Below are positions 18,493 through 28,250 of a stretch of DNA of 64,000 bases, piece after piece (the stretch's first letter is position 1; the number at the start of each line of letters is the position of its first letter). This stretch comes from Caballeronia ptereochthonis (GTDB lineage: Bacteria > Pseudomonadota > Gammaproteobacteria > Burkholderiales > Burkholderiaceae): positions 1-64,000 of the forward strand of contig NZ_FCOB02000010.1 of NCBI RefSeq assembly GCF_001545075.1. Direction: 5' to 3'. The notes under the pieces were generated by a model. That model worked only from the letters and a program-made list of their open reading frames with translations, had not been told where the DNA came from and searched no databases. The translations under genes and the position numbers were made by a program.

Positions 18493-20966
18493 TTCGCCAC
18501 CGCCATTTCCCTGCTCTTGGAATAGAGCGCGACTGATGTGAGGATCATCCCGCCGAGGAGGTACGACTGCCACGAATCCCCGATATCGAGGAAGGACGTG
18601 ACGACGTTTACCTGAATGATGAGGAGCGCACCAAGAAGTGAACCGACGAAGGAACCGCGTCCGCCGAATAGGCTCGCACCGCCGATCACCACCGCTGCGA
18701 CGCTTCCGAGCGTGTAGTTGATGCCGGCATTGGGGTCGCCGGATCCGACTTGCGCCATCATGGGCACGGCAGCGACGCCCGCCAGGAACGAACATCCCAT
18801 ATAGGCGGCGAGCGACGTCAGTTGGGGTCGCGCGCCCGACATACGCGCCGCTTCCACGCGGGAGCCCACGCCACGCAGCGTGAGACCGAACCTAGACTTG
18901 AACAGCGCTATTTCGAGCACAACGCCAGCCACGAGCGACACGATCGCGACGACGGGTACGCCGCCGATCTGGGCCCCGATCGATTCCACGATGGGGTCCG
19001 CAATCAAGCCGCCCGGAATCGGGCGCAGGAGCAGTGACACCGCTTGAAGCGCCATGTACGTCGCGAGCGTCGCCACCATCGGATGCAACCGGAACGGACC
19101 CACCAGCATCCAGTTCACCAGCCCGACGGCGAGGGCGACGAGCAATACGATCACCCACCCTGAAAGCTGATGACCCAGCGAAGCGCCGTCGTTAAGGAAG
19201 AACGACTGAATAACGACGATCAGCCCCATGAGCGGCCCGACCGACAGATCAATTCCTCCGACTAGCATTAGTATCTGCTGCCCGTACGCGACGATGGCCA
19301 GAGTCGCCACGAGCGCCAGCATGCCCCCAAGGTTCCGCGCAGAAAGGTAGGCCGGATTGACGTGCGACGCATACAGCCCGAGCGCACAGACTGCAATCGC
19401 AAGCATCACGAGCGGCGCCCAATCCCCTGCGGCCCACTTCCAGAGTCCGGAGGTACCGGAAGCGCCCTTTTCCCGCTCGGTAGTTGAAGTCAGCACGGCG
19501 GAGGTGATGTTGTTCTCACTGACGGCGTTTCCATCCAATTCCTTGACGACATGGCCGCGCGAGAAGATGAGTACGCGGTCGCACAATCCCGCCACCTCAT
19601 GCGCATCCGACGAAACGACAATGACGGCGGTGCCTGCCGCTGCTGCCTCGCGAAGCACTTTATAGATTTCCATCCGCGCACCAATGTCGACGCCCTGTGT
19701 CGGCTCGTCGACCAATAGCACCTTGGGATGACTGGCGAGCACACTCGCGAGCACCAGCTTCTGCTGGTTACCGCCAGACAAGGTACGAATAGGCGTGTCG
19801 ATCGACGGCGTCTTGACTGCGAATCGTGTAACGGCATCCCTGCCACGCCTGGCTTCGCTGCGCTGGCTCACCCACCCCTTGACCGAATCGAAGGGGAGAC
19901 TTCGAATCGAAAAGTTCTCTCGAACCGACAAGTCTCCAAAGATCCCCTCGCGATGACGGTCGCCCGGCAGATAACGTATGCCCGAACCGGCGGCAGCCTG
20001 GGAGTTGTGAAGTTTGGCGGGAACGCCGACGACCGTTACGCTACCGCGGCTTCGCGTCAGCCCCGCGAGGGCACGCAGGAACTCTCTTTGGCCGTTGCCG
20101 TCGATGCCCGCGAGGCCGACCATCTCGCCTTTTCTCACCCGAAGCGATATGTCGGTAAAGCCGGCGCTACGCAACTTGGTCACGTCAAGAATGATGTTTG
20201 CGCCGCCGTTGTCACCCTTGGCCGGGAAGTCGCGATCAAGCGCACCACCCACGATCAATTCGACAATTTCCTGTTCGCTGAGGCCCGCGGCTTCGTAGGT
20301 ACCCTGGCCCTGGCCGTCGCGAAGAACGGTCAGACGATGCGCAATTCTCTGTACCTCTCGAATCCTGTGGGAGATGTAGACGACCGAACAACCCGAATTC
20401 GTTATCTTACGAATGCGCTCAAACAAACGGTCGACGTCTTCCGCCAGCAAATGTTCTGTGGGTTCGTCAAGGACCAGAACCTTGGGCTTTGCAGCAAGCG
20501 CTTTGACGATTTCGACGATGAACCGCTGCTCGGGGCCCAGACTCACCACGCGCTCGTTCGCATCGATCGCAACATCGTCGCTCCATTGATTCAGAAGACC
20601 TCGCGCCCACTGCGCGACCTCCATCAAGGACGGACGCTGCTCTGCAGGCACGCCGAGATAGAGGTTTTCCGCTACGGTCAGATCGGGCATAAGTGCCGGC
20701 TCCTGCCGTACGATAGCCAGCCCCAACCGGCGTGCCTCCTCCGTGTCACCTCGCGTCTCTCTGCCGTCGATCAAAACACGCCCCATTTCCGGAACAAGAG
20801 CGCCGGACGCGACGGCCATCAGCGTGGACTTTCCCGCCCCGTTCTCGCCAACCAGACCGTGTACCTCGCCCTCGACCACCGAGAACGTGACGTTGTCGAG
20901 CGCCCGGACTCCGGGGAACATCTTGGTGACACCATCGACCTGCAACAGCGTTTTCTGGTCATTCAT
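18489..20966 (-). CDS. Fused sugar ABC transporter: tandem ATPase plus permease
   Basis: The 825-residue protein joins an RbsA-type double ATPase (residues about 1-500) to an RbsC-type permease (about 520-825). The first ATPase has Walker A GENGAGKST at 40-48 and Walker B VLVLDEPTEHL, but its signature is degenerate (SLGPEQR for LSxGQ). The second has the usual altered Walker A (GIDGNGQRE), a perfect LSGGNQQK signature and LLVDEPTQGVD. The permease half ends with NYTLGSVAAVVIGGASLFGG. RbsA and RbsC are usually separate proteins. I start at the ATG at 20966 (MNDQKTLLQ), where homology begins. The 4-base overlap with the next permease gene suggests a heterodimeric pore. The operon has no substrate-binding protein. 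Confidence 0.88.
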   Translation of the reverse strand: MNDQKTLLQVDGVTKMFPGVRALDNVTFSVVEGEVHGLVGENGAGKSTLMAVASGALVPEMGRVLIDGRETRGDTEEARRLGLAIVRQEPALMPDLTVAENLYLGVPAEQRPSLMEVAQWARGLLNQWSDDVAIDANERVVSLGPEQRFIVEIVKALAAKPKVLVLDEPTEHLLAEDVDRLFERIRKITNSGCSVVYISHRIREVQRIAHRLTVLRDGQGQGTYEAAGLSEQEIVELIVGGALDRDFPAKGDNGGANIILDVTKLRSAGFTDISLRVRKGEMVGLAGIDGNGQREFLRALAGLTRSRGSVTVVGVPAKLHNSQAAAGSGIRYLPGDRHREGIFGDLSVRENFSIRSLPFDSVKGWVSQRSEARRGRDAVTRFAVKTPSIDTPIRTLSGGNQQKLVLASVLASHPKVLLVDEPTQGVDIGARMEIYKVLREAAAAGTAVIVVSSDAHEVAGLCDRVLIFSRGHVVKELDGNAVSENNITSAVLTSTTEREKGASGTSGLWKWAAGDWAPLVMLAIAVCALGLYASHVNPAYLSARNLGGMLALVATLAIVAYGQQILMLVGGIDLSVGPLMGLIVVIQSFFLNDGASLGHQLSGWVIVLLVALAVGLVNWMLVGPFRLHPMVATLATYMALQAVSLLLRPIPGGLIADPIVESIGAQIGGVPVVAIVSLVAGVVLEIALFKSRFGLTLRGVGSRVEAARMSGARPQLTSLAAYMGCSFLAGVAAVPMMAQVGSGDPNAGINYTLGSVAAVVIGGASLFGGRGSFVGSLLGALLIIQVNVVTSFLDIGDSWQSYLLGGMILTSVALYSKSREMAVAK

Positions 20967-21855
20967 GGCGATAACTCGAAAATAAACAAAAGGAATATGG
21001 TTCGCAGTCTGGCTCGCGGGCATAGCCCAAGACCCGGCTGCTGAATCATGTCGTTCATGTCCCCGCTCGAGCACCTACCAGCAAGGAGACCGGACAGGCT
21101 GTCCTCTACTCGCGCCATAGAACAAGCACGAATCAACTGCAACTCACCAGTCAGCTCTCAAAGCATTGCGCCTGATAGATTGTCTTGGCGGCTTCAAATC
21201 TTTTGTTAGTAATACGAATTTCTATATCGTACAAACGAGCACTGAATTGCTGGATATGAGGCCGGAACACCTCAGGGCGACCGACTCATATCCTTTCGAT
21301 CGCAATCGTTCCAAGTACGATAGATTTATATAGAATGATGTGTTTGAAATTGAACAAAGTCAATGACCCTCGGGAATCTCCCTAGCCGCGTCACGAATGT
21401 CGGGGATCACTCGGGTTTCGTCTCAAACCTGCCGCGACTGCGGGTTTCTATGGCGCAGCCAATTGCGCCACGCATAGACGACCGCGCCACATCTACTTCA
21501 TCGACGTAAGCGACCATGGGATGAGATTCATAACGAGGCTGATCCCTATACGCCCCACGCCAGGTGAGCTGGGGGTGGCATCCGGACTACCTTGCAAATA
21601 GCCCGGTGACAGGACCGGTGACTTGAGGTTGGCTGCCGAGGCGACAGTATAGGGACACGGGGCCGACGTCGACAGAATGCACTGGCGAAATCCGCGCCGC
21701 GCTCATTCCGTCGAAGCGCACGGCGGCATGACGTGACGTTATGCCGAGCAGAGCGCGGTGGTTGATGAACACGGTGCTGGGCAACAGTGAATTGGATTCC
21801 GCTCAACCAGCCGGCATCGTCTTTAAGGCAAGCACAATCTACATTCTGGATGCCG
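20967..21855. other. Long intergenic stretch with regulatory motifs
   Basis: Nearly 0.9 kb without a recognised gene between the ABC operon and the second Gfo/Idh/MocA gene. Around 21190-21345 it is AT-rich and holds the 22-bp element (site B) and two TATCGTAC half-palindromes. The part from 21540 to 21850 has open frames without family resemblance. Confidence 0.5.
21319..21340 (-). promoter_or_regulatory. 22-bp catabolic element, site B
   Basis: Reads on the minus strand with core CATTCTATATAAATCTATC. It is identical to site A (24364) at 19 of 22 positions and to site C (39181) at 19 of 22. It is about 350 bases upstream of the fused ABC transporter start. Confidence 0.65.
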
Positions 21856-22956
21856 TTAGTCGATTCGCACCCGCTTGCCGGTCTGGTCGGATTTCTCAAT
21901 GGCATCAATCACTCGATGAAGGGCCACAGCGTCATCGAAATCAGGTGCGATGCTGGTCCCCCGAGCCAGATCCTCGGCCATTTGCCGATAGATGGCTGCC
22001 ACATTTCGCGAAGCAACGAATTCAAGGTCGTGCGATTTTTCGATCTCAATGTCGCGATAGCCCTGGTCTCCGTTCCGGCCAGCCTCCACGCGCAACGGCG
22101 TGATATTGATGACGGGAACCTCGTCATTCGTCGCGGTAACGCGTATATCGCCAAGCGTGCCGTTGATCTCCCATAACAGCCGGATGCCACGCGGCAAGCC
22201 ACCGCGAATTTCCACCGACAACGGCGCTCCCGATTTCAAAACGGCATTGACCATCACATGATCGTGCGTCTGCATCGGAATCGTGTTCCCGGTCTCGACA
22301 ATGCGCACGTTTTTGCGGCGCTGCGACAGCACGCCATGTACCTCGCCCATCGGGCCGAGCACACTTTGCACGGCGGCAATTGCATGCCCACCAATGATCG
22401 CCAGCATGGTTGCGCTGTTGCGCGAATCCATAACATAGGAGTCGCCGCGTGTGACTTCATCGCCCCAGGTAGGACCGCTGCCGAGATAGGTCGATGACAG
22501 GACGTCGCCCACATACCCGTCAGCCACGATCTTGCGTACCATTTCAACCTCAGGTGACGCGGTGGCCTGTGTGCCCACCACTGCTCGTACTTTGCCGCGC
22601 CTGGCGAGTTCTGCAAGCTCGGTCGCTTCCGCAAGTCCGGTTCCGAGCGGCCATTCACAGTAGACATGCTTGCCCGCCTTCAACGCCGCTGCGACAACTT
22701 CGCGATGGTGAGGGACCTTGACCGTTACGGCCACGACGTCGATATCCTGAGAGGCCACTAGCTCCGCCACGCTCTCGAACGCACGCGGAATACCAAAAGC
22801 AGCAGCGGCCGCCTTTGCGCTCGCAAGACTCGTGTTCGCCACACCAGCGGTTTCGAATACATCGGATAGCGCGCGCAACGCGGGAATATGAGCTGTCGTG
22901 CCCCAACCACGCTCCGTGCTCACTCCGACGATACCCACTCGGAAACGATTTTTCAT
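21856..22956 (-). CDS. Gfo/Idh/MocA-type oxidoreductase, paralogue 2
   Basis: A 366-residue two-domain protein (Rossmann start RVGIVGVSTERGWGTTAHIP). As in its paralogues the EKP motif is E101-W-P (CEWPLG) and the motif before the conserved His lacks Asp (MLAIIGGHAI). It is closest to the copy at 42722, sharing GVANTSLASA and DVLSSTYLGSG-type blocks. The ATG at 22956 follows GAGG by 5 bases; the open frame upstream to 23106 has no such support. Its neighbour, in the same direction, is the homogentisate-dioxygenase-like cupin 205 bases upstream. The substrate is unknown. Confidence 0.86.
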   Translation of the reverse strand: MKNRFRVGIVGVSTERGWGTTAHIPALRALSDVFETAGVANTSLASAKAAAAAFGIPRAFESVAELVASQDIDVVAVTVKVPHHREVVAAALKAGKHVYCEWPLGTGLAEATELAELARRGKVRAVVGTQATASPEVEMVRKIVADGYVGDVLSSTYLGSGPTWGDEVTRGDSYVMDSRNSATMLAIIGGHAIAAVQSVLGPMGEVHGVLSQRRKNVRIVETGNTIPMQTHDHVMVNAVLKSGAPLSVEIRGGLPRGIRLLWEINGTLGDIRVTATNDEVPVINITPLRVEAGRNGDQGYRDIEIEKSHDLEFVASRNVAAIYRQMAEDLARGTSIAPDFDDAVALHRVIDAIEKSDQTGKRVRID

Positions 22957-23161
22957 TGCGACCTCGAACCATTGAGTCGTTTGGTTTGCGTTCGGCCGCC
23001 GCCTTGCCGCAGGTAGTGACCGAAGCGAATGTCGCGCGGAACTTGATCCGCCCCGGCGCGCCCGCTGACACGCATCACGGCCAACGCATTGGCGGCAGCG
23101 CATCATCCGAGCCGCTCGATGCGGCCCGGAAAGGGTGAGATAGCGGCGAATACGACGCCGG

Positions 23162-24208
23162 TTATTTCGACAAACTCGAGTGCGGCCTGTATTGGCCTGT
23201 CTCCATCAACTCCGAAGCGGCAAGGGCCTGCGGTGTCCAGCGCAAAGTCGCACGCGTTTCCAGCAACCACGCCTGGTAGCCCTCAGGGACGTCCTCCGAC
23301 GGCCCGTGGTGGATAACGCCCTTTGGCACACAGGTCAACGTGCCTGGTTCCGTGCAACCGCCCCAGGCGCCGGGTCCTCGCACATAGCAGATCACCTCGT
23401 CGAAATCCGCGTTGATGTGCACGGGTGGCCGCCCTCCGGGACGCGCGCTGAGATTGAACATCAGCAGGTCACCCGTGCTCGATGACAGAAACTGGCTGGG
23501 CGGACCGCCCTCCGGCAAGTAGGCGTGAAGCTGGATATTGTCCAAGTTCAGCTTCCATACGGGCACGGACTCCGACAAGCGCACACCAAGCGCAAGCGGA
23601 TCATGCGGCAACATGAAGACCGTGTTCTCGGGGTCGAGGGTTTTCAGCACCAGCCGCGTCGGGCCGCCAGCCGGCATGGCGGGGTCGATATCGGCAAACT
23701 TCAGGTCCCGCGCAACATTGAGCAACCCGCTTGGCGCGGGAGGTGCGAGCTTCAGCGCCGAGGGACTCTCGACGATGACGCTTCGCATGGCATTGCCCGT
23801 CGGTGCATATCGGTACGCGACGGAACGGGGAATGCAGACGAAGTCACCTTCGGTCGCAATAAGACATCCCACCTCGGTTTCAAATCTGACCGTGCCGGAC
23901 TGAACAAAATGAATTTCGTCCGCTTCAACGTTGCGCACCACGTATGGCATGGGCTTGCGCCGTCCAGACGCATGCAGTTTGACGCCCAGTCTGGAGCTCG
24001 CCACGGTGGTCGGAAGCGCCTCCGGGTCGTCCTGATCATCCGGCGTCAAGCGATCAAGGACGGCTCGCCGCGGTGCGTGCGGCCCCTGCACGGAAAGATA
24101 TTCAGGCGCATACGTCGGCCGGGTGACAACTGACAGCGCCCCTTGAAATCCATCACGGCTCCAGAGTTGAACCGGCGGGGGCGCTGCGTCATGCGGATTG
24201 CCACTCAT
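23162..24208 (-). CDS. Double-cupin protein, homogentisate 1,2-dioxygenase-like
   Basis: A 348-residue protein of the homogentisate 1,2-dioxygenase (HgmA) superfamily, iron enzymes that cleave dihydroxylated aromatic rings. The first cupin carries VRNVEADEIHFVQSGTVRFE and EGDFVCIPRSVAYRY; the second has RPPVHINADFDEVICYVRG and LTCVPKGVIHHGP, giving His and Glu residues in the right places for metal. It is about 90 residues shorter than classical HgmA, so another ring substrate is likely. GGAGGTG lies 5 bases before the ATG. Site A of the repeated element is about 160 bases upstream; the gene runs away from the neighbouring marR. Confidence 0.82.
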   Translation of the reverse strand: MSGNPHDAAPPPVQLWSRDGFQGALSVVTRPTYAPEYLSVQGPHAPRRAVLDRLTPDDQDDPEALPTTVASSRLGVKLHASGRRKPMPYVVRNVEADEIHFVQSGTVRFETEVGCLIATEGDFVCIPRSVAYRYAPTGNAMRSVIVESPSALKLAPPAPSGLLNVARDLKFADIDPAMPAGGPTRLVLKTLDPENTVFMLPHDPLALGVRLSESVPVWKLNLDNIQLHAYLPEGGPPSQFLSSSTGDLLMFNLSARPGGRPPVHINADFDEVICYVRGPGAWGGCTEPGTLTCVPKGVIHHGPSEDVPEGYQAWLLETRATLRWTPQALAASELMETGQYRPHSSLSK

Positions 24209-24363
24209 CTATCCACCTCCTTCGCTCTAAAACACGCCTGCATCGCCATACACTTCACCTGGTCGACGTCGGCAGAAAATTCAGTGGGCAATTGGTGTGC
24301 CCGCGACTCGATCGTCTCGCCCATCATCGCAAAGTGCTTCGTGCTTTCGATGACCAGGAAATA

Positions 24364-24385
24364 GATCGATTTACATCGAATGATG
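24364..24385 (-). promoter_or_regulatory. 22-bp catabolic element, site A
   Basis: Reads on the minus strand with core CATTCGATGTAAATCGATC, an imperfect inverted repeat (TTCGAT and ATCGAT around GTAA). It lies between the marR end and the cupin gene start, placing it as an operator of the cupin/Gfo unit. Confidence 0.65.
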
Positions 24386-24521
24386 CAGCTGAGAACAACC
24401 TGCGTCAAGAGCGCTAGGGAATCCCCTAGGCAATATCGAAATTTGAGTTGGCGCTCAAGCCGCCTCCCCTCGTTACGAGGCGACGATGAACTTGGCAGAC
24501 GCAACGATTCGCTCCGGATAG

Positions 24522-25061
24522 TCAGTCCAAAGTCGTATCGTCCTTGGACATCCGGATCAGATTCTTTTCAATCTGATGTGCCACTCTCCAGAACACCTGC
24601 ATGTCCCGGTCCGAAATCCCGTCGAGCGACGCCGACATCATGTCTACGAGTTGCGGCAACATGCCGTCGACGAGGCGCCTACCCTCGTCCTTGAGCGTGA
24701 CGTAGTACTTTCTTCGGTCCTTGGGATCCCGAATCCGTTGCACGAGCCCACGTTTTTCCAGGTTGTCGAGCGCCGGCACCGCGGTCGTCGAGGCAATTCC
24801 CACTCGCTTGCTTAATTCGAGCTGATTCAGCATGCCACGCTCGGCCAGCACGCGGAGGTAATACCAGTACGAAATGGCAAGGTTCTCCCTATCGAGGATT
24901 TTCTGACCCTCTGCATCATAGAGCCGCCGCATTGTTCTGGTCATCCATGGAACGGTTCGGCCACGGTCATCAAATATTTCAGGGGACAGCGTGGAGGATC
25001 CGTTCTCAGGGGCCATGCAATCCAAAGCTGTTTCATCAGCGCTGAGATTCGACTTGGACAT
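24522..25061 (-). CDS. MarR-family regulator, paralogue 1
   Basis: A 179-residue winged-helix regulator. The recognition region is LSKRVGIASTTAVPALDNLE, followed by the wing DPKDRRKYYVTLKDEG. MarR proteins bind short palindromes as dimers and usually release DNA when an aromatic ligand binds. The gene is divergent from the molybdenum enzyme and lies beside the cupin/Gfo unit. It is very similar to the MarR protein at 44082 (shared DRGRTVPW, YWYYLRVLAERG and NQLELSKRVGIASTTAVPAL blocks), so the two probably arose by duplication and may read the same operator. Confidence 0.9.
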   Translation of the reverse strand: MSKSNLSADETALDCMAPENGSSTLSPEIFDDRGRTVPWMTRTMRRLYDAEGQKILDRENLAISYWYYLRVLAERGMLNQLELSKRVGIASTTAVPALDNLEKRGLVQRIRDPKDRRKYYVTLKDEGRRLVDGMLPQLVDMMSASLDGISDRDMQVFWRVAHQIEKNLIRMSKDDTTLD

Positions 25062-25171
25062 TTCGACATTCCTTTATGTATGGCCAACCGGCGCAGAATC
25101 CGGGCTCCGCACAATCGATAGTCAGGGCACACCCTACCCTCAAAGCCCTTACGTTGGATTATACTTTAACC

Positions 25172-25193
25172 TATGATTCGATGTCGATTGAGT
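25172..25193 (+). promoter_or_regulatory. 22-bp catabolic element, site H
   Basis: Core ATGATTCGATGTCGATTGA; 15 of 22 positions agree with site A. It lies between marR (starts 25061) and the molybdenum enzyme gene (starts 25293), where an autoregulatory MarR operator would be expected. Confidence 0.5.
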
Positions 25194-25292
25194 ATTTGTG
25201 GTACAGCTACTTTAACCAGTTGACCGAGCGATATCTGACCAGCAGTCGTTGGAGCCCATCGAAACGCAGTTTTACTCAGGGTTGAAAGCGCC

Positions 25293-28250
25293 ATGCAACG
25301 AAAAATCCTCATACTTATCCTCTGGCTCATGCCGGCCGTACTGCGTATTGCGGCCCGAAAGTTCCCGTCCATGCGCGCGCATCTCGCGACAGGAAGCGGA
25401 GTCATTCAGCTGCGACTCAGGGACAACACCCTCTCGCGGCAGCTCCATTTCCAGAACGGCACCGTATCGGGGAGCTGGGGTGTGAATTCGAAACCCGACG
25501 CGGAGCTTGTCTTCATGGATGTGGCAACAGCTCGTCAGATGCTCGCGCCGAATACCAATCATGCGTTCCTCATCGATGCACTTAAGAACTTCAAGATCAC
25601 GCAGGGTGGAAGCGACCAAAAGCTCGTGTGGTTCGGCCAACTCGTCAACACGATGAAAACGGCTGCGTGGCGAAAGGGAATGGCCATGAAGGACGGCACT
25701 ACGCGCTATGTCACCCTTACGAATGGCGGACCCGTGTTCGTCTTCGTCAAGGATGGCAAGATCGTCCGCACCACGCCCATCGATCTCGAAGAAGACGATG
25801 GACCGAGTTGGAGTATCACAGCGAGAGGCCGTCGGTTTTCACCGGCACGTCGCGCGACGGTCAGCCCGCACGCCCTCTCCCTCAAATCGCTCGTGTACTC
25901 CGAAAAGCGCCTTCTCTATCCGATGAAGCGCGTCGACTTTGACCCTCACGGTGAACGCAATCCTCAGAATCGCGGGATTTCTGGCTATGAACGGATTAGC
26001 TGGGACGAAGCGCTGGATATCGTGGCCGGAGAGATCCGCCGGATGAAGAAAGATTACGGCCCCGGAGCCATAGCCATGGTCACAGGCGCCCATCACCAGT
26101 GGGGGAATATCAACTACTACCTGAGCGCATTCCTGCGCTTCGGTAACCTGATTGGCTTCACCCGCGTCGAACCGAGTCCGATCAGTTGGGAAGGCTGGTA
26201 CTGGGGAGCCATGCATCACTATGGCAACAGCTTGCGCCTGGGCACGCCCAGCTTTTACGGCACGACTGAAGACTGTCTTCAGCACGCCGAGGTCATCGTG
26301 TTCTGGTCGAGCGACCCCGAATCGACCAGTGGGGTATATGGAGGATTCGAAGGCACCGAGCGCCGGCTGTGGGCCAAGCAGCTTGGCATCGAATTCGTAC
26401 ACATCGACCCTTATCTGACGCACTCCGCGCAGTTCCTTGGCGGTAAATGGCTGCCGATCAAACCTGGCACCGACTCGGCGCTCGCAATCGCGATCATGCA
26501 TGAATGGATCGTGAGCGGCAGCTACGACAAGGAATACGTGGCATCCAAAACAACCGGATTCGATGAATGGAGTGCCTACGTCCTCGGCAAAGAAGACGGA
26601 GTACCGAAAACGCCGGAGTGGCAGGAAGCGGAAACCGGCGTGCCCGCCAAAGACGTCTACAGTCTTGCGCGATTGTGGGCGTCGAAAAAGACCTATCTTG
26701 CGGCGGGTGGCCTGGGCGCCGGCTTTGGTGGCGCATGCCGCACCGAGACGGGTGCTCAATGGGCGCGAAGCGTCGTCATGATGATGGCAATGCAAGGGTG
26801 GGGAAAGCCCGGGATCAACTTCGGCAACTTGCAGATCGGTGCGCCGCAGGACCTCAACTTTTACTTCCCCGGCTACGCCGAGGGTGGCATCTCGGGTGAC
26901 CTGAACAACACGGCGAGCGCGGCCAACAACTACTGTCGCATGCCCCACATCATCACGATCAACCCAGTCAAGCAGGCCATTCCCCGACAACGGCTCGCCG
27001 AAGCCATCGTGGACGGGCACTCGCACGGCTACGCGTGGGATGGCTTCTCAACGGAAGGGCAATTTGCTGAATACGCGTATCCGAAGCCGGGCCATTCCCG
27101 CATCCACATGCTGTACCGCTACGGCTCGTCATCCTTTGGCACAACGCCGGGATCGAACAGGCTCGTTGAAGCATATCGGCATTCATCGCTCGAATTTATC
27201 GTCAACCAGTCGATCTGGATGGAGAACGAGGCTCAGTTCGCAGACGTCATTCTGCCTGCGTGTACCGCACTCGAACGTGATGACATCTCCGAATGGGCGA
27301 ACTGTGGCGGCTACATCCAGCATGCACAGAGCCAGCTCAATCACCGTGTGGTGACCATGCAGCATAAGTGCATCGAGCCTCTCGGCGAATCGAAGTCGGA
27401 CTATCAGATCCTTTTGGACATCATGACGCGACTCGGATACGGCGGAATGTTCTCGGAAGGCGGTTGCTCCGAACTGGCCTGGTGCGAACGGATGTTTAAT
27501 TCAACCGACTTGCCCAGGCAAACCACATGGAGGAAGTTTCTCCGAAAGGGCTATCACGTCGTGCCGCCCCCGAAGGATGACGACAAGCCGCCTGTCGACA
27601 TGCGCTGGTTTGCCGATGGAAGGTCAAAGGATTTGCCGGAGCCGAATCCGCTGCCCGCCGCCTACTCGCTCGGTTTCGGCGACGGCCTGCCGACACAGTC
27701 GGGCAAGTTCGAATTCGTGCCGTCGAGCCTCCGCCGCATCGAAGAAATCGATCCTGCAAGGCCGGCCGTCAACCGCTACATAAACCGCGCCAGCATCGGC
27801 GAGCAACCGTTTCCGCTGCAGCTCGTGACCAATCATCCCGTCTACAGCTTCCATACGCATGCGGACGGAAAGAACAGTCACGTGAGCACGATCGACGAAC
27901 ACCGGATGGAAGTCGACGGATATCGCTATTGGGTTCTGCGATTGAATGCGCTGGATGCGCAGACTCGGGGCCTGCAACGCGGCGATCTGGTACGGGTCTA
28001 CAACGCGCAAGCTTCAGTCATCTGCGCCGTGGACGTTTCTCACCTCGTCAAGGCGGGTGTGACGCGCGGCAACGAGTCCTGTGCCGAGCTCGACATGATC
28101 GAGACTTCGATGGGACTGGTCGATCGTGGAGGCTGTCTCAATCTACTCACGCCTGGTAGAAAAATGAGTCGGACAGCGGACGGAATCATGCCAAATACTT
28201 GCTGGGTAGAGGTGGAAAAATGGAATTCAAGTCTGGAGAAGGCAGCGTGA
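25293..28250 (+). CDS. Molybdopterin oxidoreductase, pyrogallol transhydroxylase-like large subunit, with SCP2-like N-terminus
   Basis: The 985-residue protein matches, from about residue 138 on, the large subunit of pyrogallol:phloroglucinol transhydroxylase (AthL) and resorcinol hydroxylase, Mo-bis-MGD enzymes that move or add ring hydroxyls. Shared blocks include NGGPVFVFVKDGKIVRTTPID, YPMKRVDFDPHGERNPQ, the active-site HHQWGN (His267-His268), FWSSDPES (Ser339/340, Mo ligand region), TYLAAGGLGAGFGGACR and HRMEVDGYRYWVLRLNALDA. As in AthL there is no N-terminal [4Fe-4S] cysteine set. Residues about 25-125 are an addition resembling an SCP2 sterol-carrier fold (DAELVFMDVATARQML, ALKNFKITQGGSDQKLVWF). 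A hydrophobic start (ILILILWLM) could be a membrane anchor; no Tat motif is seen. The stop overlaps the small-subunit start. Confidence 0.88.
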   Translation: MQRKILILILWLMPAVLRIAARKFPSMRAHLATGSGVIQLRLRDNTLSRQLHFQNGTVSGSWGVNSKPDAELVFMDVATARQMLAPNTNHAFLIDALKNFKITQGGSDQKLVWFGQLVNTMKTAAWRKGMAMKDGTTRYVTLTNGGPVFVFVKDGKIVRTTPIDLEEDDGPSWSITARGRRFSPARRATVSPHALSLKSLVYSEKRLLYPMKRVDFDPHGERNPQNRGISGYERISWDEALDIVAGEIRRMKKDYGPGAIAMVTGAHHQWGNINYYLSAFLRFGNLIGFTRVEPSPISWEGWYWGAMHHYGNSLRLGTPSFYGTTEDCLQHAEVIVFWSSDPESTSGVYGGFEGTERRLWAKQLGIEFVHIDPYLTHSAQFLGGKWLPIKPGTDSALAIAIMHEWIVSGSYDKEYVASKTTGFDEWSAYVLGKEDGVPKTPEWQEAETGVPAKDVYSLARLWASKKTYLAAGGLGAGFGGACRTETGAQWARSVVMMMAMQGWGKPGINFGNLQIGAPQDLNFYFPGYAEGGISGDLNNTASAANNYCRMPHIITINPVKQAIPRQRLAEAIVDGHSHGYAWDGFSTEGQFAEYAYPKPGHSRIHMLYRYGSSSFGTTPGSNRLVEAYRHSSLEFIVNQSIWMENEAQFADVILPACTALERDDISEWANCGGYIQHAQSQLNHRVVTMQHKCIEPLGESKSDYQILLDIMTRLGYGGMFSEGGCSELAWCERMFNSTDLPRQTTWRKFLRKGYHVVPPPKDDDKPPVDMRWFADGRSKDLPEPNPLPAAYSLGFGDGLPTQSGKFEFVPSSLRRIEEIDPARPAVNRYINRASIGEQPFPLQLVTNHPVYSFHTHADGKNSHVSTIDEHRMEVDGYRYWVLRLNALDAQTRGLQRGDLVRVYNAQASVICAVDVSHLVKAGVTRGNESCAELDMIETSMGLVDRGGCLNLLTPGRKMSRTADGIMPNTCWVEVEKWNSSLEKAA

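Noticed and set aside
19728-21044. 438-codon plus frame opposite the fused ABC transporter
   Set aside because: It is the antisense shadow of a clear ATPase gene in high-GC DNA.
21546-21908. Minus frame with FINHRALLGITSRHAAVRFDG
   Set aside because: Protein-like in appearance but not assignable, and it overlaps the end of the Gfo/Idh/MocA gene.
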